Origin: an uncultured Bacteroides sp.
Lineage (GTDB): Bacteria; Bacteroidota; Bacteroidia; Bacteroidales; Bacteroidaceae
Direction: 5' to 3'
Assembly: GCA_900555635.1 (NCBI GenBank)
Contig: USLU01000080.1
Coordinates: 1 to 23,889 of the forward strand
DNA length: 23,889 nucleotides
Positions 22,016-23,889 of the stretch are shown piece after piece; position 1 is the stretch's first letter; the number at the start of each line of letters is the position of its first letter. The position numbers and the translations under genes are program-made. Under the pieces are notes generated by a model. That model worked only from the letters and a program-made list of their open reading frames with translations, did no database searches and had not been told where the DNA came from.

Positions 22016-22052
22016 CAAAGATAAATAAATCCGTAGAAAAGGGTTATCTTTG
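22016..22052. promoter_or_regulatory. Divergent promoters
   Basis: The minus strand reads TATCTTTG at 22016-22023 for the methyltransferase. The plus strand reads TATCTTTG at 22045-22052 for the small lysine-rich gene. Confidence 0.65.
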
Positions 22053-22086
22053 CCATCGGAAATGTTGAATACTAATAAATGATTAT

Positions 22087-22272
22087 ATGAGTATAGAAGA
22101 AGCAATCATGGGTGGCATCGTTTTTAAAGGTAAGAAAGATAAGCCCAAAGAAGAGGAAAAGGTGAAAACGAAAGCGAAAAAAGCGACGTATATTCGTGGA
22201 CAACATGGTTCGGGTGCAGCGAAGATGAAAGCAGATATCCGGAAGAAAAGAGCTAGCCGACATAAAAAATAA
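22087..22272 (+). CDS. Small lysine-rich protein
   Basis: This 61-residue, strongly basic protein begins MSIEEAIMGGIVFKGKKD and has a central run rich in K and E. It ends with TYIRGQHGSGAAKMKADIRKKRASRHKK. There is no signal peptide, Cys or membrane segment. The conserved-looking core is YIRGQHGSGAAK. The charge suggests RNA, DNA or ribosome binding, but this is an inference. It has its own promoter box and a hairpin terminator, so it is probably a real gene. I do not recognise the family. Confidence 0.65.
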   Translation: MSIEEAIMGGIVFKGKKDKPKEEEKVKTKAKKATYIRGQHGSGAAKMKADIRKKRASRHKK

Positions 22273-22280
22273 AGGCTGTA

Positions 22281-22312
22281 GCAATAAACGGATCATCAAT
22301 CCGGTTGCCTTT
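22281..22312 (+). terminator. Terminator of the lysine-rich gene
   Basis: GCAA and CGGAT pair with ATCCG and TTGC (22281-22308), followed by CTTTT. Confidence 0.65.
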
Positions 22313-22450
22313 TAATCATTGAGGAGTGGCTTTTTTCTGATTAAGCAACTGGCAAAGGTGGTGTTTATTTTCGGATACATATTTATAGTATTTGTTGTTT
22401 TAGGTATATATACTATGTGTTTGATAGATCATATATTCTACATAAAAAGT
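22313..22450. other. AT-rich stretch before the IS256 element, possible gene remnant
   Basis: One plus frame here is very hydrophobic (VVFIFGYIFIVFVVLGIYTM). It stays open up to the insertion-sequence end at 22450, but has no convincing start codon. It could be a membrane gene interrupted by the element or just AT-rich DNA. Confidence 0.25.
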
Positions 22451-22493
22451 GAGGTTGTGTCAAAAGGGACTCTCCATAATATTGTGTAAATAG

Positions 22494-22521
22494 AAAACTA
22501 CGGGATTCTTCTCGTAGTTTT
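22494..22521 (+). terminator. Hairpin upstream of the IS256 transposase
   Basis: AAAACTACG pairs with CGTAGTTTT, extended by GA/TC, with a T run after it. It probably stops transcription from outside entering the transposase gene. A -7 box TAACTTTG at 22535-22542, after the hairpin, would serve the transposase. Confidence 0.65.
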
Positions 22522-22558
22522 TTTATTTATATATTAACTTTGTAAAAAAGCAGATTTT

Positions 22559-23764
22559 ATGGACATCCCCAAAGAATTTTTAAGTAAAGAGTTCCTGTCT
22601 CAGTTTAAGACAGGTGAAGATGTTACCGCTTTCATGAAAGAGCTTCATACTCGTGTCTATGAGCAAATGTTGGAAGCTGAACTTGATAACCACTTAGGTT
22701 ATGAGAAACACTCCAATCAAGGCGATCATAGTGGCAACTCCCGCAATGGTAGTTATAAGAAGCAGATTCAAACAGAGATGGGAGAATCTGTTATTCAGGT
22801 TCCTCGTGATAGAAAAAGTGAATTTGAGCCAGTTGTAGTCCCTAAGCATCAATCCCGTGGCTTGTCTATTGAACGTCTTGTAATCTCTCTTTATGCCAAA
22901 GGCATGAGCGTATCTGACATTGAGTCAGAAATGCAAGAAATATACGGTATCAATCTTTCCACCTCCGCTATCTCTATTATTACCAATAAAGTCAGCCAGG
23001 CTGCTTCAGAGTGGCAGAATCGTCCTTTGGAGAGCTTATATATGATTGTCTGGATGGATGGTATCGTATTTAAAGTCAGGGAAAATGGTAAGGTCATCAA
23101 CAAGACCGTTTATTTATGTGTAGGTCTAAATAAGGAAGGCTTGAAAGAGGTATTGGGTATGTGGGTTGGTAAAAATGAGAGCGCTGCCTTCTGGATGGGC
23201 GTTTTAACGGATCTCAAAGCTCGTGGTGTAGAAGATATACTGATTACGGTTACTGATAATCTGAATGGATTTACAGAAACTATCAAGAGTGTGTTTCCAA
23301 CATCTACCACTCAAATATGCGTAGTGCATCAAATAAGAAACTCCTGTCGGTATGTGGTCTGGAAAGAAAAAAAGGAGTTTACTTCTGATTTAAAGAATAT
23401 CTATAATGCACCTACTAAAGAAGCCGCAAAGATGGAGTTGGAGAACTTTGAGCAAAAATGGGGGACTAAATATCCATATGCGATACGCTCATGGAGAAAT
23501 AATTGGGAAGAACTCACCGTATTCTTTGACTTCCCGGTTGAAATTAGAAAGATCATATATACAACGAATCTCATTGAAAATCTGAACGGAAAAATTAGAA
23601 AGTACACCAAAAACAAGCTATCATTCCCAAATGATGATGCCTTGAAAAAGTCTGTGTATCTGGCTATTACAGAAATAGAAAAGAAATGGTATCAACCTAT
23701 TTGGAATTGGGCATTGATTTTTAATCAATTTATAACTATATTTGAAAACAGGATTCAAGTATAA
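22559..23764 (+). CDS. IS256-family transposase
   Basis: This 401-residue transposase is of the normal length for the family. The N-terminal DNA-binding part has MLEAELDNHLGYEKH and NSRNGSYKK. The DDE catalytic residues are Asp167 (VWMDGIVF), Asp233 (VTDNLNGF) and Glu340 (TTNLIENLNGKIRK). The family motif CVVHQIRNS lies at 254-262, between the second Asp and the Glu. It catalyses copy-out transposition through circle intermediates in this family. No frameshift or stop is seen, so it is probably active. A hairpin AAAACT/AGTTTT (23763-23784) follows the stop. Confidence 0.96.
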   Translation: MDIPKEFLSKEFLSQFKTGEDVTAFMKELHTRVYEQMLEAELDNHLGYEKHSNQGDHSGNSRNGSYKKQIQTEMGESVIQVPRDRKSEFEPVVVPKHQSRGLSIERLVISLYAKGMSVSDIESEMQEIYGINLSTSAISIITNKVSQAASEWQNRPLESLYMIVWMDGIVFKVRENGKVINKTVYLCVGLNKEGLKEVLGMWVGKNESAAFWMGVLTDLKARGVEDILITVTDNLNGFTETIKSVFPTSTTQICVVHQIRNSCRYVVWKEKKEFTSDLKNIYNAPTKEAAKMELENFEQKWGTKYPYAIRSWRNNWEELTVFFDFPVEIRKIIYTTNLIENLNGKIRKYTKNKLSFPNDDALKKSVYLAITEIEKKWYQPIWNWALIFNQFITIFENRIQV

Positions 23765-23889
23765 AACTCGAATCCTCTAGTTTTCTATTTACACAAAATC
23801 GTGGACAGTGCCTGTCAAAACGTTGGCACAACCTCTTTTATATTTTACAGTTCTGCTATATTTTCTTTTGGCTATGCTGCTTTTTCCTC

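Larger units (their letters stand above)
22451..23835 (+). mobile_element. IS256-family insertion sequence, 1385 bp
   Basis: Both ends begin GAGGTTGTG. After an unlike stretch of about 20-30 bases, both ends carry TTGTGTAAATAGAAAACT in inverted orientation (22482-22499 and its complement at 23779-23796), so the inverted repeats are imperfect. The transposase is full length. IS256 members usually make 8-9 bp target repeats; the flanks TAAAAAGT and TTTTATAT do not match. Confidence 0.88.

Noticed and set aside
1..23889. CRISPR array
   Set aside because: No set of regularly spaced short repeats was found; the repeats seen are in pairs only.

Overview
The window looks like Bacteroides or a close relative in the order Bacteroidales. 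Many genes are preceded by the Bacteroidales -7 promoter box TAnnTTTG, in one clear case with TTTG 19 bases upstream. Codon use is AT-rich. Families typical of these genomes are present: tandem tyrosine integrases, a hybrid two-component kinase, a TlpA-like lipoprotein and a MORN-like secreted protein.

Region 1 (1-9792) is an AT-rich integrative island, read mostly on the minus strand. Two tandem tyrosine recombinases and a small membrane protein (7013-9792) face an XRE repressor (6766-7008). The repressor is divergent from a large protein with a predicted C-terminal restriction-endonuclease-like fold (4965-6647), and an operator-like array lies between them. Next come a rolling-circle replication initiator of the filamentous-phage gene II/X type (3851-4930), a 629-base non-coding stretch with repeats, a VRR-NUC-like nuclease (2667-3221), a HEPN-like RNase candidate (1801-2604) and a reverse transcriptase with an Abi/DRT-like layout (149-1744). 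The last two share a promoter and look like a two-gene operon. This is the best candidate for a new defence system here. The RT gene ends inside a 54-bp perfect direct repeat that carries a promoter box.

Region 2 (9793-13506) starts with non-coding DNA holding a tRNA-like RNA (acceptor stem, T arm and encoded CCA, but no recognisable D or anticodon arm), a terminator, and a second probable small RNA. Then come a small unknown gene, a DnaB-type helicase consisting of the ATPase domain only, and a secreted MORN-like protein whose start codon has been cut off.

Region 3 (13507-16816) is a 3.3-kb IS1595-family transposon with 23-bp perfect terminal inverted repeats. Besides its DDE transposase it carries a 56-codon gene overlapping the transposase stop and about five passenger genes. 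A strongly structured, probably transcribed leader lies between two of them. The genes on both sides of the transposon lose their 5' ends at its tips and no target duplication is visible, so a rearrangement followed insertion.

Region 4 (16817-22450) looks like ordinary chromosome: a 5'-truncated hybrid sensor kinase, an EamA-type transporter, tRNA-Thr(TGT), a TlpA-like thiol-disulfide lipoprotein, a SAM-dependent methyltransferase and a small lysine-rich protein, separated by clear hairpin terminators. Region 5 (22451-23835) is a complete IS256-family insertion sequence.
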